This document shows, one piece after another, positions 21,804-33,635 of a stretch of DNA of 64,000 bases. The DNA is taken from contig WUJK01000007.1 in assembly GCA_011317545.1 (NCBI GenBank), forward strand, positions 2,170,001 through 2,234,000, written 5' to 3'. The notes beneath the pieces were generated by a model, which worked only from the letters and a program-made list of their open reading frames with translations, was not told the origin of the DNA and made no database searches. Source of the stretch: Coniella vitis. Lineage: Eukaryota > Ascomycota > Sordariomycetes > Diaporthales > Schizoparmaceae. The position numbers and the translations under genes are program-made. Each line of letters starts with the position of its first letter. Position 1 is the first letter of the stretch.

Positions 21804-23257
21804 GGCCAAGATACCGAATATAAAGCTAGATCAGGAGAATATGATGTAAATAGTTTAGTTATCAATACACTTTTTTCTTCTCTTTTTTGGTTGGGGGGGG
21901 GGGTTGGAGCACGGTATTGCCTCGTCTCCTGCTATGACCATGCAAACAAGGGTGTGTTTAGATAAAGTACGAGATGGTATGTGTTGGAATGAGGCAATAT
22001 ATCCAAGTAACTGAAGGAGTATCGAACCAGAAATGGAGGGCGAGAAAGTGTTGTGTTTACCACAGACACTGCGACCGATGGTCCAACTTATACAGTAGAG
22101 AATATAATTTACCCTCCTAATCATCCAGGCGACTAAGCCTGGCACACCCGAAATCAAGCCTGACCAATGCATGTTCTGAGCGTCCTGAAAGAGCTAGACA
22201 GCCAGCTGAAGGCGTCAGTTGAACAAGTTACGATCCTGAAGTGTGGGTCATGCCTTGCAATCCTACCTCATATAAGCCGAGTATGTGACCAACCCAAGTA
22301 TTGCCGGGCGACCATAGATGCAGGGGTGATGGTAATATAGCAGGATGCCGGAGGACATCGAAATCGGACATGGATTCGTTGGCACGCCCTTAGTAGCCGG
22401 ACGTTAGCAGATCGTTTTTAATGTGAACTGAGCATCGGTCCTCGCCGACACGACCTGGGATGCTAAGCCAGGTCAGGAAGGCCACATTTGATCAGGCCTT
22501 TGCTGAGGCCGGACGACTGACAGAGTATAACCCGCGACGAGCGCTGATTTGTTGTTGCGGGGTCAGCTGCTGAGTCCTGCATGCTGCGAGGAGACGCATT
22601 ATTGGAGAAGTGAAGATTTGTGACGGCTACTTAACGGAGCCTTTGCCTATGAACTTGGTTAACAACAGGTGCGGCTTCGTCGGATCCAAAATAGAGGAAG
22701 GAACAAAGAGGGAGTAATGTTTGGGGGGGGGGGGTTGGGATTCTGTCACTTGACGCTGCCGAAGCGCCAGTGCATTACAAACCTGTCAAGCTGGTAAAAG
22801 TCGAGGTTCAAATAGAACTTCTCATGACCTGGTCGAACCCCCGCTTCCGGGACAAGATGAGGATGTATGAGCGCCCAAGTGAGCAATATCTTACCTGAAT
22901 TGGTGGAACATGCGCAATCTTTGTCCCGAAGAGCAACGATCGGTACTAGACGGCAAGAAAAACAAGGTTGCCCACCACTGTAGGTGTCGATATGTTCATT
23001 CTCGTGGCTCATAGGTACAGTAGATGGGTGCATGTGCCTTGACATACAGCAACCCAAAAGGGAACTAAATACAGATCGAACAGATCATTCGCTAGTCTTC
23101 AGCGAAGATCGCTGAAGCCGGACAACCGCCCACCACAGTTCAAACATGAGTTAAGATAAAAGATACAAGACTCTTTTTCTCTCCATAGAATGGGACTAAA
23201 TACTAAAACAAAATACAATGCTCGCTCAAAGGGGGTATATACTGTGTTGCTTGGGAA
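21804..23257. other. Intergenic region with two poly-G runs
   Basis: About 1.45 kb upstream of the GH5 gene and downstream of the PH-domain gene. It includes G runs of 11 at 21893-21903 and 12 at 22723-22734. The middle (22200-22650) has no ORF of note. A 103-codon minus ORF at 22746-23057 lacks family resemblance. Confidence 0.45.
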
Positions 23258-24541
23258 TCATGTTGATGCCGGAACCGTTGTGGTAACTGTGCCGGGGCCG
23301 CCACCAGCCATCTTGGCTTCAAGCTCTTTGCGTTTGGCCAAAAGACTCTTGAACGCGCCCAGACACTTGACCAGGGATTCTTCGTCTCGGGCACACAACT
23401 TATAGCTCTTCTCTTCTGTGATGATCTGCAGACAGTGCGTCTTGGTCTTACTCATAGGATCAACATCAACTACATTGAGTATCAAACCCATCTGAATGAT
23501 GAACTGGACCGTGTATTCAGAGTCGTCCTTGTAGAAGATGAGGTTTCTTGGTCGGAGGACGGCCCAGCAGTTTTTCCATTGCCGCACCGCGCCCTTGGTG
23601 CGCAGCCACCAGAGCCAGCCCTGCCAGATAATGCGATCTGGGTCTTGCTCTATGTTAAGGCCGCTGCCTTGACTGGAATTTCGAATCCCAACACTTGGTC
23701 GAGGGCCTGCGGACGAGACTGGGGGAGACTGCACCGCAAGGCTTTCGATGGATGTGCCGTGGTAGCGTTGGATGTCGGTGTCTGAGAAATCAGAATGCGA
23801 AGCTAGTTCATTGCCTGACCAACCAGAGGATTCGACATTCGTAGATAGTCGTCGGGCATTGTAGGAGGGCCTTCTAAAGCCAACCAAGGGAAAATCGACA
23901 GGCTCTGGAGAGCTGGACAAGATTCGATCGTTGTCATATAGGATGCAAGCTGGTGCTGCGTCTGTGGGTGTCGCATTGGGCGGCATGAACGAGGCACGTC
24001 GGACCATGGGGCTTGCCAAGAAGAGCTCTTCCTCTTCCTCTTCTATTCTGGCGTCGTGGCGAAGAATGTCGACCCATTGCTGCGCCTCCTCAGCGGTAGC
24101 CGCCTGGAGATGATGGTTTTTGGAAGGCGTGAACAGCCCAAAAACATTCTCGCGCCTGTTCTTGGGGTCCTTTAGCAAGGTGACTGCCGTGAGATCCGAT
24201 AGATAAATCTTGTGCCGAAGTTTGGTCTCCTTGTCGTCTTTGTATATGGACAAGGTATTTGGGCGGTAAACCAAGTAGACCGTCTTCCAGATCTTTGTCT
24301 TTTGCGCTCGCTTCTGCAGATATCCGCTTTTGATGACTCGATCTAGCTCGAAGCTTCCGTTCTGATTGACAGGGGAGTATGCATCAAACGAGTGCTGGGA
24401 CTTGAAGCGAGAAGCCATGTTGGGCGCGGGCAAGGGAGCCGAAGGGGGAGGCATGTTGATGGAGGATCGTCTGTAGGCGCTGCTCGTTGTTACGGGAGCA
24501 GGTTTCGCATGCACTTCAGCCATCTTGTCGGCCGTCGTCAT
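23258..24541 (-). CDS. Double pleckstrin-homology-domain protein (Opy1-like)
   Basis: Single-exon gene, 427 aa from ATG 24541; a second in-frame ATG at 24523 (MAEVHAKPAPV) is an equally good start. Two PH domains are visible: about 69-166 (VIKSGYLQKRAQKTKIWKTV to AEEAQQWVDILRHDA) and about 305-406 (WQGWLWWLRTKGAVRQWKN to LGAFKSLLAKRKE), each with a final Trp-type helix region. A Ser-rich, poorly conserved linker with a run of acidic residues joins them. The layout matches yeast Opy1-type proteins, which bind phosphoinositides such as PI(4,5)P2 at the plasma membrane; that binding is inferred. The K/R-rich beta1-beta2 loop of PH1 (KRAQKTKIWK) fits lipid binding. Confidence 0.85.
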   Translation of the reverse strand: MTTADKMAEVHAKPAPVTTSSAYRRSSINMPPPSAPLPAPNMASRFKSQHSFDAYSPVNQNGSFELDRVIKSGYLQKRAQKTKIWKTVYLVYRPNTLSIYKDDKETKLRHKIYLSDLTAVTLLKDPKNRRENVFGLFTPSKNHHLQAATAEEAQQWVDILRHDARIEEEEEELFLASPMVRRASFMPPNATPTDAAPACILYDNDRILSSSPEPVDFPLVGFRRPSYNARRLSTNVESSGWSGNELASHSDFSDTDIQRYHGTSIESLAVQSPPVSSAGPRPSVGIRNSSQGSGLNIEQDPDRIIWQGWLWWLRTKGAVRQWKNCWAVLRPRNLIFYKDDSEYTVQFIIQMGLILNVVDVDPMSKTKTHCLQIITEEKSYKLCARDEESLVKCLGAFKSLLAKRKELEAKMAGGGPGTVTTTVPAST

Positions 24542-26193
24542 GCAGATGTGCAATGGCAAGTGCCGCACAGGTGCGAATGATCAGTGTCAGGGCAGGTCGG
24601 GTCGGAGCCTGGTGAAGGTGACGTGGTAGACCAGGACAGATCCACGTCATGCGGCTCAGAATGAGGTAAGGTCATCGAGCGGTTCCCGCAGTTGTCGATT
24701 ACCTAGTGAACGAAGGGTGGTTGGGTGGGCGTGAGCTGGGGCAAGTAGAAGAGGTTGGATGCGGCAAGAGATTGAATGACAGAGGGGAGGAAGGAATCGT
24801 GAATGTATGTATCTACCATGTAAGTAGAAAGTGTGTAGCGGAGCGGAGAACGTGGTGGGTCGAGGCAATATGTAAGTTCAGACGGATGGAGAATGGCGGC
24901 TCGACAGGGCTCAAATAGCAAGACTGCAACAGACCTGGGACCACCTTTTGCTGGGGGAGTCTGAGGTCTGGACCGAGGATCGAAACAAGAGGACTCAACA
25001 AAAGGTCCGAGGTCAGCCAAGGGGACTAGGAAGCGTTAAAGTTGAACACGCAGGGAAGTGAGCTCGTGATACGGTGTGGTTGCGGGCGTTGACCATGCAA
25101 ATCAAAAGCCTGTGGAAGCGGACTTTCAGGGGTAGTTGGCAGGTAAGAGGAGGAAATGGCAAAAAAATGGAGATGGTGAAACCCGAGGCGGACAAGGCCC
25201 CAAAGTCGGCGGGACCTGGAGCGGAAAGGGCGCGGTAGTGGGCTCGCGAGCTGGCGAGGTTTGAAGAGCAAATTAGCGGCTTGTGTGGGGAAGGCGCTTC
25301 CACAGCTGCCAGGACAACCAGGCCCAGCGCCTGCTCCATTTGCCAATCGCCAGGCCCTTTCTGCGGGAAGTTTATGCGCGCTATGCAGGTCGCAGCATCA
25401 TCGTGCAGAGTACACATTTTATTAAGTACTATTGGGTGCCTACTAAATGTATATATAGCAGGTAGGTAGTACGTGCTATACTATGTACTGCTTCTATGCA
25501 AAGTTACCCAGGTACTAACTATGCTGTTGGCACTAAAAGGTACTGTCCAGCGCACGGCAAACACGACAAATGTTTTGTCGGCTTTTACATAGTATTGAAA
25601 CAATCATGACAGGGTCCACGGGGGGGGTTGAAACAACGTCTTGGGCCACCGACCAACCAAAGAGCAAAGATTAAGTCGATCGATTCGATCCCGGCCCCTC
25701 GAGCTGCGTGATTCTACCCATCAGCGAGATACGCTGCCAAGCACTATATACAACAATACATGGACTGGCTGTGTGGCCCCTGCGTCCAGGAAAGCAGTGG
25801 CATCCACGGGTATGCACTTTCGTCTGTGTTGCGAATCATTTTGGCTGTCTTGGTTGTACAAAGTGTTGAGACGTTGCAACGCTTGGACGCAGGCTAATGC
25901 GGACACAGCAACCTCGCCGGAAGACTCATCATTGCAGCAGCCATCGCGACTTCCTACTGGTCTTTTCAGGCTGATGCAAATAAGCAAAAGTCAGAGACAG
26001 TTCACGATTGCTCTCGCAGTCCAAGAGACTCCAATAAAGCGACCAAAGTCCCCCAGCTCTTCATTGACCTTTGCCGCTCAACCTCCGATTCTTCTCTCAC
26101 TGCTACGCTTCGCCGGACCAATATACCCACTCGGCGGACCACCCCACCCAAGTTTTTTGCCAGACACTAAATAAGCGAACCGTCTTGTTTGAT
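24542..26193. other. Divergent promoter region (PH gene / kinase-like gene)
   Basis: This 1.65 kb separates two genes read outward. It contains TACTATGTAC at 25479, GTAGGTAG words, and a run of 8 G at 25620. Otherwise I see no gene or repeat. Confidence 0.5.
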
Positions 26194-27668
26194 ATGCATT
26201 CGCAAACACCAACAGAAGATGCCATTCAGACTCTACTCTTGGAAGACCTCAACCGAAGCGCATATGCCTGCACCTCGTTGCGGAAGCTCTCGGGTGGAGT
26301 CACCAACTACATCTTCCAGGGACAGCTGAAGAGCCCACGCGACGACGGGACTTCCCAAGTTGTGATCAAGCACGGCGAGGCTTTTAGCGCGTCAAGCGCA
26401 AGCTTGAAACTGTCTACCAAGCGCTGCGTAAGAGTTTCTTCTTTCCTACCAGTACTGCAAGCCTACCTCCATGTACTCACAACCTGCCACGCCATGGCGC
26501 CGCTATAGATGTTGGAAAAGGAATGTCTCGTCTTGGCGCGCGACCTACCTGCAGCAACCAGCTCGTCTTACATGGTCAAGTCCCCCAATCTCTTGGACTT
26601 TTTTGCTGCCTCCAACACCCAGGTCATTGAGTGTCTACCTGGATCGCTGAACTTGAAGGCCTGTGTGCTCAAGCACTACTCAAGCACTACCCCTTCTGGT
26701 TTGCGGAGTCCAGTAGTAGAGGTGGGCCGCGGACTGGGCCGATGGCTGCGCACCTTTCATGGCTGGGCTGCTTCTCCCGGCCAAAAAGACTACTTCCGTG
26801 CTCGTGCCAGTGAAAACACAGAAATGCAGAATATCAAGTTGAGATACAATTACGAGCTGTTGCTTGCTCGTGTTGACGCGCACCCTAGCCTGCTTACAAC
26901 GGCCAAGCCTGTCTTTGAGCAAGTCCTGAGCATGGCACGGGCTGAACTACAAGACGACAAGAAATTACACGCTATTCATGGTGATTTTTGGACTGGAAAG
27001 TAAGTAATAAGGAGACCTGACATCTGGACCTGGAATTTTGATCCCTGCCCCTTGTCATGTGGTCACCGATTCAGAAATACCGAGGGAGCTGATAATTACA
27101 GTATATTGCTCCCCGATAATCCAATTAAATCTGATGACCAGATCCCTCTACTCGTTATCGACTGGGAGTCAGTGCAGTTGTGGGCAAGTCAAAGTTTCTT
27201 CCTTCTTCCTCGCCCCTTTTGCCCTATTGTTTATGGCATGTGGGTGACCCACTTTGCGCTTTATTATCATGCAATTCCCGTATTGAGCAATTCATCATGG
27301 CTTCGCAATCAAAATCTAACCGCTAGTAGCTGCCACAACTCGATCTAGGACAGATGATTGCGGAGCTCTATGAGCTCTATCTTTACAGGAACATTCAGGC
27401 CGGCTTGTGGTTGTTTGAGGGATTTATGGATGGTTACGGCTTCGTAGACGATGATTTTGCCTGGAGGACTGCTCTACATGTCGGCACTCATTTGGTTGGC
27501 TTCGGCAGTATGGTGCCGGGGTGGGGCAGCGCGCAACAGGCACGCCATGTCGTTGAAGTTGGTAGAGACATTATTCTGCGAGCTTGGGACAAGGACATGG
27601 GTTGGTTCCGGAACCATCATCTGGCACATCTTTTTCCAAAAGAGCGCAAGCGGTGTGAACAGCAATAG
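26194..27668 (+). CDS. Aminoglycoside phosphotransferase (APH)-fold small-molecule kinase
   Basis: Protein-kinase-like fold enzyme of the APH/choline-kinase family. Exons 26194-26427, 26509-26999, 27102-27183 and 27330-27668 give 381 aa. The second junction restores the Brenner motif HGDFWTGN (235-242; catalytic Asp237, Asn242) and exon 3 ends after LLVIDWE (Asp262, the metal ligand). N-lobe: LRKLSGGVTNYIFQG and VVIKHGEAF supply the nucleotide loop and lysine. After exon 4, LPQLDLGQMIAELYEL is the typical continuation. Intron 3 begins with GCAAGT, a GC-AG intron with a CTAAC branch site. The substrate is unknown to me; fungal relatives are often annotated as APH-domain or methylthioribose-kinase-like proteins. 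Confidence 0.82.
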
Positions 27669-27876
27669 TATTAGGTAGTTTATATGATAGGTTCTACCAA
27701 AGGTTCAGCAGAGAACCTGAATTCCAAGAAGAGAGAGGAGACAAGGAAAAGGCAGGATCCATGTTCATCAAGGAAGAGCCAAAAGAGTAAAGCAAATGAG
27801 GTCAGTGGCTGTGAGCCATCAGTAAGATGTCAGCCAGGAGCTATGTTGCAGCTTTGACGGTTGCTCGGTGCTCTCT

Positions 27877-29132
27877 TCACTCGAGCCCTTGGAAGGAGTC
27901 AAAATCATTCGAGATATCCATATAATTGTCCATGTTGCCAAAATTTGCATCGTCAAAGTTTGAGCTTGTGCCCGCGTCCATATCGAAGAAATGATCCAGA
28001 TCGCCCATCGCCGTATCACTATTTTGGTTCGTCGAGACATCCATGTTGGCAGGGTCGCCGGGACCGCCAGCTCCGAAACTGTCCATATCGAGCATTGCGT
28101 CCAAATCAATATTCGCCCCGCTTGGCTGTATCCCGTTCTCGTTATTTGAGGGATCGACCGTGAAGGTCGCGTTTGTGAATGGGTTCTGAGGAGCTGCTGC
28201 AGGCGCCGCAGTATTAGGCGCTTGCGGTTTTGCTGTGTTGACAAGCGCCGCAGGAGGTGCCGCAGCCATTGGTGCGGGTTCCACCGCCGGAACTGGAGGC
28301 GGAGGAGGAGCGCTTGCGGGAGGCTTGGGCGCGGGTTTTGGCGTGTTGGCGAGCGGGTTGGGCTTGCTCGCAGGTCTCCCGGAGGGCGAGCTTGACTTTG
28401 GCATGGGCTTTGGCAAGGGCTTTGGCGTCTGCTTGGGCGTGGGCTGCTTGGGCGACGCCCGCTTCTGGTCCATGGGGGGTTTGACGCGCGCCAACGCAGG
28501 GGAAGTGACTGGTTTAGGCGCGCCAGTCGGTCCGCCCATATCAGGAAAAGGTGCAACGGGGCTTTGCTGGACCTTGGGAATGCCCCGGTTGGCCATGAAC
28601 GGCGAGCCACCGGTAGCCATCATCGGTGCAACAGGGACTGTGGGGCCGGTTGGTTTGCGTTCTTCGAGATCAATGACCATAGGCGCTGGCTGCTGTGCTT
28701 GTATAGGTGCTTGAGTCAGATCAGCTTGCTGCTTCTTCTTCTCCCTGAGCTTCTGGAGATCTCTCAGAAGTACTGCCTTGGCGTCCATCTGTTAGATTGG
28801 TCAGTACGATCCATGCACGCAGCGGGACAAGCGCGGTCAGACTCACAATCTCAACCTCGATATCATCGAGCCTGTAATGGAACTTTTCGTAGGATTCTTC
28901 AATCTTCTTCTTGGCATTTATGGCGATGAGATCTGCGCGATCCGGATTTGACTTCTGGGCAGTCATGATACGGCCCATATGCACCATCTAGAGAGGCGAA
29001 CACTATCAGCAAAGCGAGCAGCTAAGTTCGGACCGCAAGGCGAGCATTTACAATAGAATTGAGTTGCTCTGTGAGGTCATCCGCCGCATGCCTGGTGCTA
29101 GGCAGACCTGCTTCCTTGGCCTTGTTGCTCAT
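27877..29132 (-). CDS. Uncharacterised nuclear-type protein, possible Mediator tail subunit (Med2-like)
   Basis: Exons 29132-29052, 28987-28847 and 28788-27877 give 377 aa with all junctions in phase 0. The N-terminal about 110 residues are the conserved part: MSNKAKEAGLPSTRHAADDL, then MVHMGRIMTAQKSNPDRADL and an amphipathic helix INAKKKIEESYEKFHYRLDD, likely coiled coil. The middle (about 130-270) is Pro/Ala/Lys-rich and disordered with PKP repeats. The C-terminus is acidic and aromatic (NFDDANFGNMDNYMDISND), resembling a transactivation tail. The helical head plus acidic tail reminds me of fungal Med2-type Mediator proteins, but I cannot confirm this by motif. A general nuclear adaptor is the alternative. 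Confidence 0.6.
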
Positions 29133-30206
29133 CTTGATATGTCTTTTGGGGGGAAGGGGAAAAGTTGGGGAGCGCTTTGGATCGTGTAAGAATCTTGGCG
29201 CGGAGGGGCAGTCCACAGCGATGATGCCTCTTCGAAATCGCATACGCAGGTAGCAGTAGCAGCAGCAGCAATGGGTCCATTCAGATCGGAAGGGCGTTGA
29301 TGGACGGTAGATTTTCAATGGGTAGCCGCCGATGGTGGCCTAAACCCAACCCGGAAACGGAGCGCGATACCCGCTGCGCCGTTGCCACCAAGAGGACAGC
29401 CCGGCCCCTTCACCGGCCGCAGGATAGCTCGCTCACAAACAGTGCAATGCCTTGGGTGCTTGGGATTATGCGGTGCACTCTTGAGTGTGAGGGCTGCGTG
29501 GGTGTGGGTGGGTGTGGGCTGCAAGAAACGTCTGCGCACGCGCCGTGAGGTGTTGTTTTGAGGAAGGATAAGGGGAGACCGCCCGTTCATGTTCTGCAAC
29601 TGGGATCCGGAAGAAACATTAGTAGGTAGGTACCCTTAAAGGGTTGTGACTTCATTGGCTGTGCCGCCTTGTGTACACCCCGACCCAACTGCAACCTGTC
29701 CCAGCAGAGAATATTAAGTACAACAGGTTGATATACACGAGTATCCGGTATTGTCAAGCGGTGTTGACTTGTATCTAATGCAACTGCTGGGGGTTTAGAA
29801 CATCTAGGTGGTTAATTGGAAAGTCCTGGCAGAGTCCACGCAGGTACATACTATAGGTGCGCAACCTTACCTAAGTACCTAGGTAGTTACTGGGCCGCAG
29901 GTACCTGGAAAGGTATACAGTGTCGCGGTACGCCCACGTGGTATTCCGCACACGGATGATACAGATGCATATGATCGTTTCGTCGTAACAGTCACTTCTT
30001 CGTTATCTCTTGCCTCGGTTCTAAACACAACATAAAGCATCGCTACCTTTTATCTGGCAACTCCCCATCCCCTATAAAGCTACCTAGGTAGCCTTCAAGT
30101 TCATTTCCCCATCAACATTTGGAATTTCGTCAAAAGTCTACCCAACAGACCATTGTAATCTTGTGTGGCCTGTCTGCTTCTCTTGATTCCAAGCCCAAAA
30201 GAGATA
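29133..30206. other. Divergent promoter region (Med-like gene / prolidase)
   Basis: This 1.07 kb lies upstream of both genes. It contains exact TACCTAGGTA palindromes at 29876 and 30081, AGTAGGTAGGTACC at 29620, and a GTGGGTGTGGGTGGGTGTGGG stretch near 29500. No gene seen. Confidence 0.5.
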
Positions 30207-31945
30207 ATGGACGGACAGATAGATTATCAGCTAGTGGACATTGACGAGTTCGGCGCCTTGTGGGTTTTGCGTTCCGTGCATCCATTTCCCGCTCAGAGAA
30301 CTGACTTCTAATCAAGATCGATTGAAATAAATCTACATGGATCAGACGGGCAGAGTCCCGCCCGTTCCCAACACAGCGACAAGTACCCAGGTTGGTCGCT
30401 GCCGCAATGCAACCTAATCTGAACTGGCCCCTGACAATGGCGCGCTCGCAGCACGACTTCATGCCCACAAAGTGAAGGCGGAACTTGGTGTCTCAAGCGG
30501 TCTCCTTTACTTGCCAGGCCAGGATTCCTCACAGTGGGAGGATACCGATGGGGAGGCACCTTTCCGGCAGCGCAGATAGTATGATCCTCCATGTTTGCAA
30601 GACCAAAAAAAAGTCTTTTGCGACACAGCTTCCTGGGTCCTACTGACACATCGATAGCGCATTTTATATCTCTGGTGCCGACTTCCCAGGCGCTACTGTA
30701 ACGTATGATATTGGCACCGACAACCTCATTCTATGGATCACGGTTCGCGCACCCGAGCGCATCATCTGGGTCGGTGCCCTGCCTAGTGTTGAAGAGTGTG
30801 CCGCGCGCTTCGATGTCGACTCTGTCAGAGACATCAAGGAGCTTACAGCTTATCTGGAGCACCGACTGGATCCCGCAAAGAACCCACCGACAGTCTATGT
30901 CTTGCACAAAGGACAGCAACCCAAGATCAGTCACTCATGTTCCACTGTGGACATGACACTGCAGCTCGATGCAGAGCGGCTGCAACCCGCTATGGATGTC
31001 GCTCGGTCCATCAAGACGCCTTACGAAATTTTGCGGATCCGAAAAGCCGTTGACATATCCTCCGAGGCTCATCGGGCGGTACAAAGATCAATCAAGGCCT
31101 TGAAGAATGAAGCCGAAGTGGAGAATCTCTTTCTCTCAAAGTGTCGAGAGCTGGGTGCCAAGAAGCAAGCCTATCCGCCTATTGCGGGCTCTGGTCCCAA
31201 TGCAGCAGTGCTTCACTATGGAGCCAACAACCAAGATTTCGGAGACCGTCAGCTGATGGTGCTTGACGCCGGCGCTGAGTTCGATTGTTATGCAAGCGAT
31301 GTCACGCGAACGTTCCCTCTAAATGGCAAGTTCTCGTATGAAGCAAGGAGGGCTTATCAAATTGTGGCCAAGATGCAAGATACGTGCATTTCAATGATCA
31401 AGCCTGGCGCAAGCTGGCAACAGATCTCAGCCAAGGCTAGAGAATTAGCCTACCAAGGTCTACTACACATTGGTATTGTCAAGGCAGATAAGCTGGGCCA
31501 ACTTCCGGACATCAAAATCGTCAGACTCTTTTACATGCACGGGCTTGGTCATCTTGTTGGTCTCGACACCCACGACGTAATCGGGGGTGTGAATATCAGG
31601 AGCTCAGTTGCAGACGGAGCTGCGAGGTTACCTGCGATATCCGGCTTCGGAGGCAAAGCCTGCGACTGGGAGCTTCTGGCGCCTCAATCCTCGTCTCCAT
31701 TACAAAAGGATATGGTCATCACATGCGAACCTGGCCTCTACTTCAACAGGGCTTATATCGAGGCTGAGTTGGCACATGCACCAGCGCTGCAGGAATACAT
31801 TAACAAGGAGGTACTGGACAAGTACTACTCTGTCTGCGGATGCCGGATTGAGGATTGCATTTTGGTGACAGAGACGGGATATGAGAACCTGACCACCGCC
31901 CCGAAAGGTGATCAGATGATCAACATCATCAATAAGGGTTCTTGA
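30207..31945 (+). CDS. Prolidase-type Xaa-Pro metallopeptidase (M24B)
   Basis: Manganese-dependent peptidase that splits Xaa-Pro dipeptides or N-terminal Xaa-Pro bonds, likely cytosolic. Exons 30207-30259, 30317-30390, 30452-30578 and 30658-31945 give 513 aa. The first exons assemble to VDIDEFGALSIEINL and KYPARLHAHKVKAELGVSSG, the aminopeptidase-P N-terminal domain start. The pita-bread catalytic domain (about 215-500) carries all five metal ligands: Asp288 and Asp299 in DAGAEFDCYASDVTRTFP, His383 in HGLGHLVGLDTHD, Glu442 in CEPGLYF and Glu483 in CRIEDCI. No signal peptide is present. Length and motifs match fungal prolidases annotated as Xaa-Pro aminopeptidase/PEPP. Confidence 0.92.
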
Positions 31946-32264
31946 GTGTGCCCGAGTCTGGCGACCAAGCTCTTGAAAGTGTCACAATGAAATACGCGAA
32001 ACGCCTCGTGCTTGGTGTTGCCAAACCCTGGGGCTTGCGGAACATTGGAAAGCCGGACCAAAGTCGAAGAGATTTCAAGGACTTGCCGACGAGACAAATA
32101 CCTGTTTCGTTTTGTGATCATTTCTAGTCAAATCAGAATTGTGCATTTCAGCCGCTTTGCCTATGGTATAAAAAAAAGTTTCTCAAGGAACAACCCGCAT
32201 TATGTTGAATCCCAAGTCCTTGCTCCGGTCTGTACACCCTACAATACCCAGGGCCTTGTGTGGC
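31946..32264. other. Convergent 3' spacer
   Basis: This 319 bp lies between the 3' ends of the prolidase and lectin genes and should hold both 3' UTRs. Nothing else is seen. Confidence 0.5.
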
Positions 32265-33635
32265 TCAAAGATACTTCTTGGGGGATGACTTTCTTCTCTT
32301 GTACAGAATGTAGGCGGCCACAAGAATAACTTGGCTGCCAACAATTACAGCTATGAGACGGCCGTGACCGGAGGAAGCGTGTGCCTTTACAGTCTCGTGC
32401 AGCGTTGAGTGTGTGTCTGAGACGAGGCTCTTGATCGATCGTTCCGAGTTGCTGACCTTGGTAGCGACATCTCCCTTGAGTCTGCGGACCTCGCCTTCGA
32501 GGTTCGAGATCTTGCGTTCCATATCATCCAGCTTGTTGAGCTTGTCGAGCAGGGCCCGCAGGTCACCGAACTGAGCTTTCAGCTCAGCTTGGCGCGCCTC
32601 ACCAGTGATTTCCTGTTGGGAGAGCTTTTGTGAAATGGAAGAGATGTGGTGATTGACACTCTGCAACCGAGTGTGCAAGTCAGCAAATTGTGCCGCAGAG
32701 CTGGTGATGGAACCTGCGTCTGCATCGGCAATGTTATCAGAGGTTTGGCCGGATCCAGGCTTAGCGGCTGGGGGGCTCGCGGCTTGGCCAAGAAGCCCGG
32801 AATCTTGAGCCTGAGGTATGCCTCCATCCTGCGATAACAGCTTCTGGGCATTCTGATCCTGGGATGGGTCGACATTGTCTGTCATGACGACCATTTTGAA
32901 AATCTCAAACGAATCGGGGTTGTCTGCGCTGGCTGCAGTCAGACCAAGCTTGTATCCTGCCGGGATGTGGATCTTGCTGCTTTCGAAACATAATTGTCCA
33001 TCAATCTCGACCTTGAAGTTGTCCGCTGTCTGTCGGAATTTGATTTGCGACGGCCTTCCCAGATTGCGATACGCATGGTCGCAGTTCCCAAAGGATTGTC
33101 CATCGACCGAAATCTTACTGTAGTCTTTAGAGCCATCGTTTAGGAAACCGCGCACCATGCCGCCACCCCCGCCGTAGGTATCAATCACCAGTCCCAGACC
33201 TTCGAATTTGCCAACCGTGTATATCGAGCTCGTGCCAACATCTTGGGCGCCGTCCTTCACGAGCCATATGTTAAGGTTGCCACCAGCGCGTTCGGGGCCA
33301 TTGGCGCGGAAGTCGACGTCGGCCGTCCAAATTATATGCTTTAGAGGGTTCTCGGCCCAGATTGCGGCACGTTGGTTGCCTGGGGCAGGAGGAGTGAGGA
33401 TGATCCTGTTCGAAAGGACCTCGGGAGTGTTGGGGTTGCCCTGAAGGGAGAAACCAGGAATTGTGCCATCGTTGTTGGGACTGATTCTAAAGGAAACGTT
33501 AGCGTGATGGTGGGATTGCAGGGCTTGGAGAGCCGGGGGCCCTCACCTATTGTCGTAGCCAAAGCTCAGGTCATTCACAAGGTACTGTGCTGCTGCTGGG
33601 GACAAGCCCACGATGAATGCGAAAAGCGATCGCAT
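32265..33635 (-). CDS. L-type lectin cargo receptor of the early secretory pathway (Emp47/ERGIC-53-like)
   Basis: Type I membrane lectin that escorts glycoproteins between ER and Golgi. Exons 33635-33547 and 33486-32265 give 436 aa. A signal peptide (MRSLFAFIVGLSPAAAQ) is followed by the legume-lectin domain (about 20-250) with HIIWTADVDFRANGPERAGG, NLNIWLV, FEGLGLVIDTYGGGGG and the FNDG-like FLNDGSKDY region, then AGYKLGLTAAS. Residues about 290-390 form a heptad-rich coiled coil (NKLDDMERKISNLEGEVRRL). A membrane span (LIAVIVGSQVILVAAYILY) leads to a short basic cytosolic tail ending KKYL, a canonical KKXX ER-retrieval signal. Calcium-dependent mannose binding is inferred from the fold. Confidence 0.92.

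Noticed and set aside
28235..28714. 159-codon Gly-rich plus ORF
   Set aside because: It is the antisense shadow of the Pro/Ala-rich linker of the Med-like protein, whose exons have good splice sites.
30902..31945. Prolidase read as starting at LHKGQQPK with a non-ATG codon
   Set aside because: Upstream exons carrying the conserved aminopeptidase-P N-terminal domain join in frame, so the gene starts at 30207.
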